Source: Desulfobacterales bacterium
Lineage (GTDB): Bacteria; Desulfobacterota; Desulfobacteria; Desulfobacterales; JAAELO01
Assembly (NCBI GenBank): GCA_024226555.1
Contig: JAAELO010000494.1
Location: forward strand, 62,001 to 126,000
Length of the DNA stretch: 64,000 bases
Reading direction: 5' to 3'
A program made the translations under genes and the position numbers. Shown one piece after another: positions 17,265-26,693 of this stretch. Positions within the stretch are counted from its first letter, which is position 1. Each line of letters starts with the position of its first letter. The notes below the pieces were generated by a model that was not told the origin of the DNA, did no database searches, and saw only the letters and a program-made list of their open reading frames with translations.

Positions 17265-18359
17265 ATGATGGATGAAATTTTAAAAATAGCAAATTTTATG
17301 ATAGATGCCTTTTTTCATATATGGCCTTACCTTGTGATCACTATTCCAATAGCTGTTGCTGTGAACATGTCCGGAGCATCAAAGTATATAAAACGTGCTT
17401 TTGATGCAGGACCTTTTACCGCTATTTTTCTGGCAACCCTTGTTGGGGCCTTTAGTCCATTTTGCTCATGTGGTGTTATACCGGTTGTTGCAGCCCTTTT
17501 AATAGGTGGAGTTCCATTAGCCCCGGTAATGGCATTTTGGATTGCATCGCCGTCAATGGATCCTGAAATATTCTTTTTAAGTGTTGGAACTATTGGTCTG
17601 GATTTAGCTGTTTGGCGTTTAGCGGGTACACTTGTCTTAAGCCTCAGTGCTGGATTTATAACTCATTTTCTGGTTAAGAAAGGATGGATTGGTAAAGATA
17701 TTCTAAAATACAATAGTAGCTTTAGTGAGAAGAAAATATCAACTTTTCAAAAGATAAAATCGACTATAGTCACAGGAACAAAAGATCTGCTATTTGGCTC
17801 AAAAGAGATGTTGCCTGCTACTGCTTGTTGTACTAATACAAATCTAATAACTGAGACTTCTCCTTCTGTTAGTGTGCAGATGATTTCAGATTCACAATCT
17901 AATGTTATTGATTCTGAGCAGAACGAAAGCTGTGGATGTGATGATAATGAAGGTTTCTGGGAGCGTTTATTTAAAGAATCTATGGACGCAACCTTTATGG
18001 TTATTAAGTTTATGACCCTGGCTTTTTTTCTTGAAGCATTAATCATTCTTTATGTACCAGAAGAGTGGATTACAAATATGATGGGAAAAGGCAATTCCTG
18101 GGCAATTCTAACGGCAGCTTTTATAGGTATTCCTGTTTACACCAGTAATTTGAGTGCTCTACCAATGGTTAGTGGTCTTTTAACCCAGGGGATGAGCCCT
18201 GCTGCAGCCCTGGCATTTCTGATTGCCGGTCCAACAACTACCTTACCTGCAATGGCTGCAGTATGGACACTTGTAAAGTATCGCGTTTTTATCCTGTACG
18301 TTTCATTATCTCTTATGGGAGCAATTATTATAGGGTATTTAAAGCTATTCACAGGGTAA
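17265..18359 (+). CDS. arsP: ArsP/YraQ-family permease
   Basis: A 364-residue integral membrane protein with about eight to ten hydrophobic segments in two halves joined by a hydrophilic Cys-rich loop. The family hallmark FSPFCSCGVIPV is at about residues 62-73; ArsP proteins with Cys in this helix export trivalent organoarsenicals. The central loop has further Cys (ATACCTN, ESCGCDDN). The ATG follows GGAGGA. Downstream of arsR and before a hairpin terminator, it forms a two-gene arsenic-type operon. Without arsB, arsC or arsM nearby the substrate stays uncertain. Confidence 0.83.
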   Translation: MMDEILKIANFMIDAFFHIWPYLVITIPIAVAVNMSGASKYIKRAFDAGPFTAIFLATLVGAFSPFCSCGVIPVVAALLIGGVPLAPVMAFWIASPSMDPEIFFLSVGTIGLDLAVWRLAGTLVLSLSAGFITHFLVKKGWIGKDILKYNSSFSEKKISTFQKIKSTIVTGTKDLLFGSKEMLPATACCTNTNLITETSPSVSVQMISDSQSNVIDSEQNESCGCDDNEGFWERLFKESMDATFMVIKFMTLAFFLEALIILYVPEEWITNMMGKGNSWAILTAAFIGIPVYTSNLSALPMVSGLLTQGMSPAAALAFLIAGPTTTLPAMAAVWTLVKYRVFILYVSLSLMGAIIIGYLKLFTG

Positions 18360-18365
18360 ACATGA

Positions 18366-18399
18366 CTAAAGGAGATAGAAATTAATCTATCTCCTTTAG
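18366..18399 (+). terminator. Hairpin terminator after arsP
   Basis: CTAAAGGAGATAG (18366-18378) and CTATCTCCTTTAG (18387-18399) form a perfect 13-bp stem with an 8-nt loop, six bases after the arsP stop. The T-rich tract lies about 15 nt further on, so termination may be imperfect. Confidence 0.7.
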
Positions 18400-18978
18400 G
18401 TATCTTAAGAAAAGTTTATTTTTTAAGGAGCTTATTCGTGATCTTTTCATCTACAATATAACCTGTGATATTTCTTTCTGATTTTTTTTTCTAAATCCAC
18501 ATGAGTTAACTGTAAATATGATCGAAATTATTAATGAAATATAAGGCATTTCAAAATAACTCCCTATAGCATCATATTAAAAGGTCCAGAAAGTAACCTT
18601 GAATAAACTTTATAAATCAGGAGATCACTGGAAAAAAAATCACATAAAAAAAGAAATAGTTGATTGGTTGTGGGATGCTACTTAGTTGACAAAATAGGGG
18701 TCACCCATTAATGGAAGACAAAATCAGGCCTTCAGTTAACCTTTACTATTTAAAACCTATAATATGCTTGACTCGGGAACAAATCTCGATTTACTTCTTT
18801 GTGAATTAAAAACTAATTTAATATAATCCATTTTTCATCATATTTTATATTAATATTTACAGCTGGTAAAATTAATGGTAGTTTTGCTTTCATGTTTTCA
18901 GTCTGTCCGATTTCTCATATACACAATTTTAGTAGTTATTTACAAGTTCTTTAAAGCCTTTAAAAAAGGAAACAAAAA
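18400..18978. other. Long gap with an element relic
   Basis: No gene is supportable. Around 18523-18563 the text ATGAAATATAAGGCATTTCA matches the interior of the dispersed element (as in the copy at 21933), so a decayed copy was here. A 34-codon open frame ending near 18686 (KNHIKKEIVDWLWDAT) could be a gene remnant but has no start or match that I know. Confidence 0.4.
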
Positions 18979-19986
18979 ATGGAAAAATCTATTAAATCGT
19001 GGAATGATGTGGAAAAACTTTCCAATAAGAATGGCTTTATTCCCCTGGAAGTATATTCGGAAAACAAAAAAAAATTCATAATCTTCAAATCCCGTAATCC
19101 TGAACAGGCTAAAGATGAAGCTTCAGTCTGGAATACTTACCTTTCCACAAAAAGAACCGGTTACAAAAATCATAATATGTATTCTGAAATGTACCGTTTT
19201 GGATGGTATGAAGGAAAAAAAAGGAGTGGGTTCTGGGGAAATATAGAGGCCGCAATTGGTGATTTACAATTGAGTAATTCTCCCAATATTACTATTTTTT
19301 CAGCAGGTAGTGGCCGTGATCTTTTAAAAGTTGGTCTTGCTGCTGGAGTATGGACTTCGATTGCCCCTAAGAAGATAAAAGGAACCTGCAAAGAGATTTC
19401 GGGTAAATATTTTCGACTTGAAAAGCCTTGTGCACGGATAATTGTTACTGAATTCGATGAAAACAATTATTGTGAGCTTAAGAAAACTATTGATGATCTT
19501 AAAAGTAAAAAATTGTTAACTGACGAGATGATAAGCTTGTGTCAGTGGGATTTCAGAGAAAGATCACCCGTTGCTGAAGCAACGCAGGATATTGTAGTTT
19601 TTTCGCTTACGGGAAATTATGCAACAATAGATGAACAGCCGTATATTTTAAAAGAAATTGCAAAAAGTATAAAGTTGGGCGGCCACTTAATTGCTTCTAC
19701 CATGGCATCTCATTATTCTTTTTCGGCAAACTCTAAACCTCTTAATATTGCAAAATTTATACTTTCAACAAAACTTGAATTGTCAATAGCAAGAGATTTC
19801 CTACGCTGGGGATTAAAATGGTCAAAGATGGCGTGTAAAATGTATGAAAAGGGTTATTGGGCAAATGCTTCGGCTGAAATATGGTCAGACTTCATAGCCC
19901 CTTCAGGGATGAATAAAATAAAGATATATGAGGGACCATCAAAATTAGTGCCTGTTGAGGTTCTTGTTGCTGAAAAAATTTTGTAG
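18979..19986 (+). CDS. SAM-dependent methyltransferase-like protein
   Basis: 335 residues, soluble. The segment NITIFSAGSGRDLLKVGLAAG (about 104-124) resembles the glycine-rich motif I of Rossmann methyltransferases, and a later strand ITVTEFDE-like region (IIVTEFDENN) could carry the acidic residue that holds the ribose. GGHLIASTM near 235 fits the post-motif region. The N-terminal 90 residues (NGFIPLEVYSENKKK) are unassigned. The ATG follows AAAGGAAAC. It is isolated between long gaps, so the substrate cannot be guessed. Confidence 0.6.
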   Translation: MEKSIKSWNDVEKLSNKNGFIPLEVYSENKKKFIIFKSRNPEQAKDEASVWNTYLSTKRTGYKNHNMYSEMYRFGWYEGKKRSGFWGNIEAAIGDLQLSNSPNITIFSAGSGRDLLKVGLAAGVWTSIAPKKIKGTCKEISGKYFRLEKPCARIIVTEFDENNYCELKKTIDDLKSKKLLTDEMISLCQWDFRERSPVAEATQDIVVFSLTGNYATIDEQPYILKEIAKSIKLGGHLIASTMASHYSFSANSKPLNIAKFILSTKLELSIARDFLRWGLKWSKMACKMYEKGYWANASAEIWSDFIAPSGMNKIKIYEGPSKLVPVEVLVAEKIL

Positions 19987-20015
19987 GCCGATTTGTGTAT
20001 ATTTAAGAGATTATA

Positions 20016-20198
20016 GGGAACCTCTAAAATTAGAATTATGATTGGAATTCAGATTATAAAGCTTTTAGTTTTAAAAATCTATGCCTGAGAAAGATAATAA
20101 CGAGCCGGTTTGTTTATAAAAAAGCTTTAATTTTATAAAGTTTACAGTTCTTTTTTTTGAAGAACGAAGTAGTTCGGTCAAAAAGCAGTTATTTTTCC
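20016..20198 (+). mobile_element. Dispersed inverted-repeat element, copy 6 (eroded right end)
   Basis: The copy begins GGGAACCTCTAAAATTAG and has the long-subtype core (TTTATAAAAAAGC ... TTTATAAAG) and right arm AACGAAGTAGTTCGGTCAAA. The right terminus has lost part of its inverted repeat (TTATTTTTCC). It is about 180 bp. The rest of the gap to 20508 shows no gene. Confidence 0.75.
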
Positions 20199-20508
20199 TA
20201 TCAATAATGACAGTTAATGATGAATTTAGATAATCTTTTTTAATGGTTGTTAGAACAAGGGGCCAACCTTCAAACACTTTGTAAAAAGCAACTGAAGATT
20301 TGACCAGATCCTTTTAAACGTTATTCCCGATAATTCGAGTGTAACGTTTTTTTTTGTTGAAATAAGATCTCGATTTGTTCCTTGTTTTTATTAACACATA
20401 AAATGTAACCCCTTGATTACACACCAATATTAATGTATAGATATAATTATTAACTTCCCATAAACAATGCTAAATTTACATTTTTTTTATATCTGTAAAG
20501 GTGTTTGG

Positions 20509-20976
20509 ATGGATTCAAAAAATCTAAGAGATATTATTCTTGGCAGTAAAGGTATAAAAATTATTAAGTGGACTGGAATAATTTGGTGCTCAACTTTATT
20601 ATTAACATTACTAATTTATATTCTATTCTCATATGATATAATGACGAATTATTTAAAATATTTACTGCTTGATATAGGGTATCCAATATATATCCTGATT
20701 ATTGGATCTACTCTGGGAGTACCACTGTATAGTATCTCAAGATTTTGGATAAATAATTATGATAGAGGAAAGGCTATATTTTATATAGTTACAGGTTTGG
20801 TCTTTTTATCTATTTTTACTTGTGTCCCTGAATATTATCTATCTATATTCTTTCCTGTTTTCACACAATTTCTCAACTGTATTTTTCTACTTATTATTAT
20901 GATCTTTGGTATTTATGCCATTATCTCTAAATATTTAAATCAAAATAAAAAACATAAAACTGATGGTTATAAATGA
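20509..20976 (+). CDS. Small polytopic membrane protein, unknown
   Basis: The ATG at 20509 follows AAAGGTG, and the upstream in-frame start would add a 14-residue tail without a binding site. The 155 residues have four hydrophobic segments (about 20-40, 52-70, 85-105, 114-135) and a basic C-terminus (NQNKKHKTDGYK). No family is recognised. It is followed at 10 bp by a repeat element. Confidence 0.55.
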   Translation: MDSKNLRDIILGSKGIKIIKWTGIIWCSTLLLTLLIYILFSYDIMTNYLKYLLLDIGYPIYILIIGSTLGVPLYSISRFWINNYDRGKAIFYIVTGLVFLSIFTCVPEYYLSIFFPVFTQFLNCIFLLIIMIFGIYAIISKYLNQNKKHKTDGYK

Positions 20977-20986
20977 AGTGACATGA

Positions 20987-21144
20987 GGGAATCTCTAATA
21001 ATTTGAATTTTTGATGAAAAACAAGGCATAACAAAAAACAACGGGTTGATTCGTTTATAAAAAAGGTTTTATTTTATAAAGTATACAGTTTTATTTTTGT
21101 TATAACGATGCGTTTCGCAAAAAGATCAGTTATTAGAGATTCCC
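20987..21144 (+). mobile_element. Dispersed inverted-repeat element, copy 7 (TSD ATGA)
   Basis: 158 bp, long subtype, GGGAATCTCTAATAATTTG...CAGTTATTAGAGATTCCC. ATGA flanks both ends (20983-20986 and 21145-21148). Both arms carry ATAACAAAAA. It lies just past the stop of the membrane-protein gene and is one of the best preserved copies. Confidence 0.92.
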
Positions 21145-21241
21145 ATGATCTATTTGAATGAAAAAAAACCATATGTTAGTTTGTTTGTAATGCTAACGTG
21201 CTATACTGTTCATAAGAATCAAAGGTAGGTTTTTCTCCTTG

Positions 21242-21709
21242 TCACTTTGTTGGTTTGGCAAATAAAATCCCGCCTACCTTGATAGTAGAAAAATACATCT
21301 CAAAATTTACTTTCTGTCCATTTTTTAAATATATTATACCCAATGCAGGAATGGTATAATGCCATTTTTTAGCTAATGAATTGATACTGACAGATTTTAT
21401 AAATATTTCTCTAACATGTTTTTCTAAAACTGTTTCCGGAGGATAAAAAGAGGGGCCTATTAATATTTTATCTATTTTATCCTTTCCTCCTAACCATATT
21501 AATAAAGAATATCCATCTTTCACCGATGAGTCACCAGCAAATGTATTTGGTCCTGTATCTGGCAAGACTTTTTTTATTACTATTTTCAGATAATCTGTAT
21601 GAATTGGTTCCATTGCTTCACTATTGATACTTGATTTTGTGAAATGTGATGTACGAGACAAACACCCCAGAAGGAAGGTAAACAAAATACAAATCAGAAT
21701 AGTTCTCAT
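21242..21709 (-). CDS. Lipoprotein, unknown function
   Basis: 155 residues. A lipoprotein signal peptide ends at the lipobox LLGC (Cys16), so the mature protein should be lipidated and envelope-anchored. The remainder has no motif I recognise; conserved-looking strands include YLKIVIKKVLPDTGP and GYSLLIWLGG. A GGGGAAAAG ribosome binding site precedes the ATG. No linked partner. Confidence 0.65.
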   Translation of the reverse strand: MRTILICILFTFLLGCLSRTSHFTKSSINSEAMEPIHTDYLKIVIKKVLPDTGPNTFAGDSSVKDGYSLLIWLGGKDKIDKILIGPSFYPPETVLEKHVREIFIKSVSINSLAKKWHYTIPALGIIYLKNGQKVNFEMYFSTIKVGGILFAKPTK

Positions 21710-21932
21710 CTTTTCCCCTCCTACTTTGAATGTTTTTCTTACCTTCCTGACTACTATTTCAATATGTGATGAGACTGTTATTTATCTTTTTATCAAAAAA
21801 AACTCTTAAATGCACTTTTTTGATACTAAATTTAGTTCTGAGAACAAAAATGTTTTTTACTATTCCAAAAAAAGACAAGATAAGATCTTCAGTTGACCTT
21901 TGAAGCATATTATTCAGCTATATATAGATATG

Positions 21933-22060
21933 AGGAATCTCTAATAACCTCTCTTTTGGCGAAATACTTTGTTATTTCCAAAAAAAATGTAATAAAATCG
22001 GCTCGTTATTTTTTGAAATGCCTTGTATTTCATCCAAAATTTTAATTATTAGAGGTTCCC
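21933..22060 (-). mobile_element. Dispersed inverted-repeat element, copy 8 (TSD TATG)
   Basis: 128 bp, reverse orientation, ends AGGAATCTCTAATAACC and TTATTAGAGGTTCCC. TATG flanks both sides (21929-21932, 22061-22064). Both arms carry an ATTTC/ATTTCC variant next to the A-rich core. It inserted into the 3' end of the small gene at 22049-22210 and now supplies its stop codon. Confidence 0.9.
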
Positions 22061-22210
22061 TATGATAATTGCTAATGGAGAATTTAGGGTAGGAAGTATT
22101 GAGTTCGTTTCCGGAAAAATGCTGATTGCAGAGTTTGCTTTTGCAATAAAAATACAACCAAATAAAAGCATTAGAGCCAAAAGATAAGTAAAAAAATTTA
22201 ATTTTTTCAT
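22049..22210 (-). CDS. Small secreted or lipoprotein-like peptide ending in an element
   Basis: 53 residues: MKKLNFFTYLLALMLLFGC, then a short tail. The hydrophobic core followed by LFGC could be a lipobox (Cys19), or a plain signal peptide cut after AKANSA. A GGAGAG ribosome binding site precedes the ATG. The last three codons (Gly-Asn-Leu) and the TAA come from the inserted repeat element. Without it and its TATG duplication the frame would end four codons later as Ser-Ile-Tyr-Ser-stop. Function unknown. Confidence 0.5.
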   Translation of the reverse strand: MKKLNFFTYLLALMLLFGCIFIAKANSAISIFPETNSILPTLNSPLAIIIGNL

Positions 22211-22753
22211 ATACAACTCTCCTATAAAACATTGTAATTTTATAATAAGGCATTCTCAAAAACTTCTGTTACCAAATAGTTAAGGCTATTAAATTGTTAT
22301 TGTGAATTAAAACAACAAATATACTTTTCTTGAAAATGTATTTAACTTTAAAGTCTAAGAACATACATTAAAATTAAGAAAGAATATTGTTAGATTGTGT
22401 AATTAATTTGATTAAATATGAAATTAAGGTCAGGTTTCAGGCTATCCAAATTGGATATAGCGTTTTTTGTTTAAAGTGATGAACTTTAATGAATTAAAAT
22501 CAAAAGAATTAACACTATGTCTCTTCTATTAGCTTTACAATTAATACATTTGAATACAGGTTTTGAACGTTTGATTTCAATTATATTCAGATGAAGTATC
22601 GTATATCCCTGTTCATAGGCATACATCATATGATGGAACAAAATGATTGACACAAGAATTTCTACACAATAAGCTGACATCATCATTTTGATGCAGGTAC
22701 TCGAAACTGATGTCAGACTTTTTACATCGCCACTCAAAAATCAGGAGAAACAC
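22211..22753. other. Long non-coding gap
   Basis: No gene is supportable. An imperfect palindrome around GCTATCCAAATTGGATATAGC (near 22441-22462) is the only clear structure. The promoter of the acyl-CoA synthetase gene should be here. Confidence 0.35.
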
Positions 22754-24421
22754 ATGACTAAAACAGTAATGGGTTTTCCATCCACATCGCAGGATCATTA
22801 CCAGCTTAACACAATCAATATTTTCAAAGGCGCGGAAAAAGCTTTTGCTGACCAGGAAATTGTTTGTCGGACTTCTTCCGGGATGATGAGGTATACATAC
22901 TCTGATGCTTACAAAAGAATAAAAAAACTTGGGACTGCTCTTAAAAAACTTGAGGTTCAGGTTGGTGACAGGGTTGGGGTACTTGACTGGAACACGCATC
23001 GACATTTTGAAATGTACTATGGGATTCCGGGCATTGGCGCAGTTATTCTTTTGCTGAATCTGAGGCTGTCGCCTCCTGATCTTGGCTATGTTATTAACCA
23101 TTCAGAAACATCATATATTGCTGTTGATGAATCGCTTATCCCCATTGCAGAATCGGTCCAAAGCCTCTGCAATGCAGTAAAGGGCTATATTATTATTACG
23201 GACAAGCCCATCTTGGAAATTAAAACAACCCTGTCTCCAATATATAGTTATGAAGAACTGCTGAGCGATGCGGATGAAATAGACGAATGGCCCGTAATGG
23301 ATGAAAAGTCTGCCTACGGGGCATGCTATACAACAGGCACAACCGGAAAACCAAAAGGGGTCTATTATTCACACAGAAACGTTTATCTTCATGCAATGGC
23401 GCTGGCATCCTTTATTGGTATGACCAGCAAGGACTGCTTTTATCAGCTTGTTCCAATGTTTCACGCGTTAGGTTGGGGGGCGCCTCACTCTGCTATAATG
23501 GTTGGAGCCAAATTTCTTTTGCCCGGCATGTATAATATTGCCAATCTTGGTGATCTTGCCAAGCCACTGATTAATGAAAACGTTACCTGCAGTGCAGGTG
23601 CCCCAGCTCTTTTTATGCCAATGCTTGAATATATAAAAACAATGGATACAATTCCTGATCTTACTGGCGCAAAATTTTTGTGCGGGGCATCTGAACCATC
23701 CTACACTATGATGAAAGAATTCTATGATTTAACCGGCGCTGAAATTATACATGCCTATGGAGCTACAGAAACATCACCTCTTGCAGCCTTCAACGGGCCA
23801 CGTCCATGGGTTGATAAAAATATCTCTGAAGAAGAAAGATGGGAAAACAAAAAGAAGCAGGGGTTTCCGGCTCCCGGTCTTGATATAAAAATTGTTGATG
23901 CTTTTGGAAAAGAATTGCCCGCAGATGGAGAATCAGCTGGTGAAATTTATATTAGAGGGCCTTGGATAACAGGTTCCTATTATAAAAACGAAAAAAGTAG
24001 CGACAGCTTTTCTGAAGACGGATACTGGAAAACAGGGGATGCCGGAACCATTGACAAAAACGGATTAATCAAAATTACTGACAGAGTAAAAGACATTATA
24101 AAAAGCGGGGGTGAGTGGATATCATCAATAGATATGGAAAACGAAATAGTATCCCATGAAGCAGTTTTAGAGGCTGCGGTAGTTGGTGTAAAACACCCGA
24201 AATGGGAAGAGAGACCAGTGGCCATCGTTGTATTACGAGAAGAATTTAAGAATGAAATTTCGGAAGATGAAATAAGAAAGCACCTTGAAAAGAAATTTGC
24301 AAAATGGCAACTTCCCGAAAAAGTCATTTTTACTGATTTAATACCCAAAACAAGTGTTGGTAAATATGACAAAAAAGTTATGAGAGAGACATATCAGTAT
24401 ATTTATACTATAAAAAACTGA
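22754..24421 (+). CDS. Fatty acyl-CoA synthetase (AMP-forming)
   Basis: This ANL-superfamily enzyme activates a fatty acid to acyl-AMP and then to acyl-CoA. The ATP-binding loop is YTTGTTGKPKG, the A5 motif YGATETSP, the A7 motif GYWKTGDAG, the hinge DRVKDIIKSGGEW, and the catalytic Lys lies near the end in TSVGKYDKK. The ATG at 22754 follows AGGAGA and gives 555 residues, normal for medium/long-chain ligases; an open extension upstream to 22688 has no binding site. The gene looks richer in G+C and in codons such as GGC and GCC than its neighbours, so it may have been acquired. It probably fed the nearby hydratase/dehydrogenase. Confidence 0.9.
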   Translation: MTKTVMGFPSTSQDHYQLNTINIFKGAEKAFADQEIVCRTSSGMMRYTYSDAYKRIKKLGTALKKLEVQVGDRVGVLDWNTHRHFEMYYGIPGIGAVILLLNLRLSPPDLGYVINHSETSYIAVDESLIPIAESVQSLCNAVKGYIIITDKPILEIKTTLSPIYSYEELLSDADEIDEWPVMDEKSAYGACYTTGTTGKPKGVYYSHRNVYLHAMALASFIGMTSKDCFYQLVPMFHALGWGAPHSAIMVGAKFLLPGMYNIANLGDLAKPLINENVTCSAGAPALFMPMLEYIKTMDTIPDLTGAKFLCGASEPSYTMMKEFYDLTGAEIIHAYGATETSPLAAFNGPRPWVDKNISEEERWENKKKQGFPAPGLDIKIVDAFGKELPADGESAGEIYIRGPWITGSYYKNEKSSDSFSEDGYWKTGDAGTIDKNGLIKITDRVKDIIKSGGEWISSIDMENEIVSHEAVLEAAVVGVKHPKWEERPVAIVVLREEFKNEISEDEIRKHLEKKFAKWQLPEKVIFTDLIPKTSVGKYDKKVMRETYQYIYTIKN

Positions 24422-24466
24422 CTTTTGAAGATTGCAGATAGGTTTTAAAAATCCTCAATGACATAT

Positions 24467-24599
24467 GGGAACCTCTAATAACTGATCTTTTTGCGTAATA
24501 TTGCTTTCTCAAAAAAAACAACTGTAGTAAAATCAACCCGTTGTTTTTTTCTCAGCCTTGTGTATTTTCATCAAAAATTCTATTTATTTAGAGATTCCC
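24467..24599 (-). mobile_element. Dispersed inverted-repeat element, copy 9 (TSD ATAT)
   Basis: 133 bp, reverse orientation, ends GGGAACCTCTAATAACTG and TTTAGAGATTCCC. ATAT flanks both sides (24463-24466, 24600-24603). It lies 46 bp past the acyl-CoA synthetase stop, between convergent genes. Confidence 0.9.
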
Positions 24600-24629
24600 A
24601 TATTGAAAAAAGACAAATGTTGATTAGGA

Positions 24630-25373
24630 TTATTCGATTTTATTCTTTTCAAGGATTTTCAAGTAAATACCATTTCTCTTAATGCTCAGGAGAGCCTCAT
24701 TTATCCTTTTTGTGATGGATAAATGATCAGGATAAGTACGGGATATCATTAAGTGAAGGTAATCTTGTTGAAGAGGCTTTTTGACTGTACAAAATTTGTT
24801 TATTTCTTCAGGATACATTTTCCTGATTAATGCCCAACCAACTAATTCATTTGTTGCAAGGAAATCATATCTTCCTGCATAAAGTTTTTTAAAACCGATT
24901 TTGTCGTTGTAACCATAATCAATTGTAAGATTCGCTTTTTCGAACTTGGTGCGATACCAATACCCAATAGATCCTCCTATTGTATATGGTTTTAGATCTT
25001 CATACCTCATCCATTTTATATCTGACTTTATTCTACTTTTTAAATAAAATAATCTGCTTGTTGACTTAACTATTCCTTTGCTGAAATTAAATTTTTTCTT
25101 CCTATCATCATTTATGAAATAAGGAAATGCAGCAAATGCAATACCTTTTTTGAGGTTATATTCACATCTTAACCAGGGATAAAATTTATATTCAAAATCT
25201 AACCCGGCTTCCTCAAAAACCGCTGATACAATCTCTGTAAAAAAACCATATCCTTTAATTCTGTATGATGTATAGGGTGACCATTCGCCTGTTACGAGAA
25301 CTATTTTCTGTTTTGCAAAAATATTCGATGAAAAGATGAATAAAAATAATACAAAAATTAATAATCGCTTCAT
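24630..25373 (-). CDS. Periplasmic binding protein, SBP_bac_3-like
   Basis: 247 residues with a cleavable signal peptide (to about residue 20, NIFAKQ). The mature part has the class of polar-amino-acid-binding fold: VTGEWSPYTSY, GFFTEIVSAVFEEAGLDFEY, and AFPYFINDDRKKKFNFS. The usual Arg that binds the ligand carboxylate is not obvious, as in many stand-alone members with other roles. No permease or ATPase gene is adjacent, so a transport role is unproven; it may act as a sensor domain or orphan receptor. Confidence 0.7.
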   Translation of the reverse strand: MKRLLIFVLFLFIFSSNIFAKQKIVLVTGEWSPYTSYRIKGYGFFTEIVSAVFEEAGLDFEYKFYPWLRCEYNLKKGIAFAAFPYFINDDRKKKFNFSKGIVKSTSRLFYLKSRIKSDIKWMRYEDLKPYTIGGSIGYWYRTKFEKANLTIDYGYNDKIGFKKLYAGRYDFLATNELVGWALIRKMYPEEINKFCTVKKPLQQDYLHLMISRTYPDHLSITKRINEALLSIKRNGIYLKILEKNKIE

Positions 25374-25905
25374 TTTATCCTCGACCAGCTCTCGGGTTTA
25401 TTGACGAAAATTAAATAATTCAGAGATGTTGTAAAATAACACATTTTTAGTTTAATAAGCAAGATAATGTAACTAAAACAGATACTTCAGCATGGATAGA
25501 AATGATATAAGGCCATTCTATTAGGAAAATAGGGGGACAAATATACTGATGTGCCCAGGTTGCTCTAATCTTTTAAATTTGCGGTTTATCAAAACTGCTT
25601 AGGATCGTATCTTCAAACCAAAAATTATATTGAGTTTTTATTGACATATGTAATAATTACCCATGCTTCTTCGCATGTGATAACATGGGTTAATTATCTT
25701 AATAAATGTTTGATACGATGTTATTAAGAGCCTCACAAAGCCAGCCGAATTATGATTATGCAATCAGAACTTGACCTGTGACCTTTATAGCCTCCCTCTA
25801 CTAAGTCCTTGCCCTTCTCTTTGAAAAGATACTTGCATACAAGCTATATTTAGGGTAAAAAATCTCCAGCAAATTTATTATCATATAAAAAAGAAAGGAA
25901 AACAG
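25374..25905. promoter_or_regulatory. Long gap with an inverted repeat upstream of the enoyl-CoA hydratase
   Basis: The 530-bp gap carries no gene I can support. At 25656-25696, AATTA-CCCATG and CATGGGTTAATT form an inverted pair with a small inner GCATG/CATG pairing. It could be a repressor operator or a transcript hairpin. It lies about 210 bp before the hydratase start. Confidence 0.4.
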
Positions 25906-26676
25906 ATGCTTAAAAAAGATATACAGGATAATATTGTAATAGCCCAACTCTCAGACGGAGCCAGTAATGCCATTGATATTGAGACCTTGAGGGAGCTTAA
26001 AAAGATAATTGATGAGGTTAATGAAAAGGATGAACTCAAAGGTCTTATCCTTACAGGTGAAGGACGTTTTTTCTCAAGTGGATTCAGCCTTCCAATGTTC
26101 GTAGGTTTTAAGAGTAATGAAGAGGTTGTATCATTTTTCGAGGAGGAGGAGGGTATCCTTTTAGATTACTTCACTTGTAAAAAACCTGTTGTTTGTGCAA
26201 TGAATGGTCATTCAGCAGCAATGGGACTTATCCTTGCAATGGCTTCAGATTACAGAATAATAGCAAACCACCCTAAAATAAAAGTTGGTATGAGTGAGAT
26301 AAAGATTGGCCTTGGACTTTCAATAGCCCAGTCAGCTATAGTCAAGTTTGGACTTGACTCAGATAGATTATACCGTGATGTTATGTATTTTGGTAGAATG
26401 GGTGGGGTGGAAAAAGCTCTTGAACTTAAAATGGTGGATGAAGTTGTTGAACAAGATAACCTTATAAACCGAGCAAAAGAAATTATTTCTCTATGGATAG
26501 ATACACCTAACAGACCATTTATCCAGATAAAAGCCGGATTGAAAAAAGAGACTGCTGACAGAATCAGCCATGACCTTAAAACAGTTAAATGGCAGGAACT
26601 TATGGCATCAACTCTTATGAACCAGGAAGTTAAAGATACTCTTGCTTTTGTTCAGGCAGCTATGGAACAGAAATAG
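25906..26676 (+). CDS. Enoyl-CoA hydratase/isomerase family protein
   Basis: 256 residues of the crotonase fold, acting on acyl-CoA thioesters. Oxyanion-hole segments are at GRFFSSGFSL (about 53-62) and NGHSAAMGLILAMASDYRI (about 98-116). MSEIKIGLGLS follows at about 128-138, where the catalytic acidic residue of hydratases or isomerases lies. Whether it hydrates or isomerises cannot be told. The ATG follows AAAGGAAA. It converges on a broken acyl-CoA dehydrogenase gene and lies near an acyl-CoA synthetase gene, suggesting a former fatty-acid degradation cluster. Confidence 0.85.
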   Translation: MLKKDIQDNIVIAQLSDGASNAIDIETLRELKKIIDEVNEKDELKGLILTGEGRFFSSGFSLPMFVGFKSNEEVVSFFEEEEGILLDYFTCKKPVVCAMNGHSAAMGLILAMASDYRIIANHPKIKVGMSEIKIGLGLSIAQSAIVKFGLDSDRLYRDVMYFGRMGGVEKALELKMVDEVVEQDNLINRAKEIISLWIDTPNRPFIQIKAGLKKETADRISHDLKTVKWQELMASTLMNQEVKDTLAFVQAAMEQK

Positions 26677-26693
26677 GCATATTTAAAAATTCA

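Noticed and set aside
20071-22259. Minus-strand frames at 20071-20277 and 21972-22259
   Set aside because: Both run across repeat elements. The second is an out-of-frame shadow of the real small gene at 22049-22210, which has a ribosome binding site and signal peptide.
22486-23101. Minus-strand frames overlapping the acyl-CoA synthetase start
   Set aside because: They lie opposite the synthetase coding frame and show no motifs.
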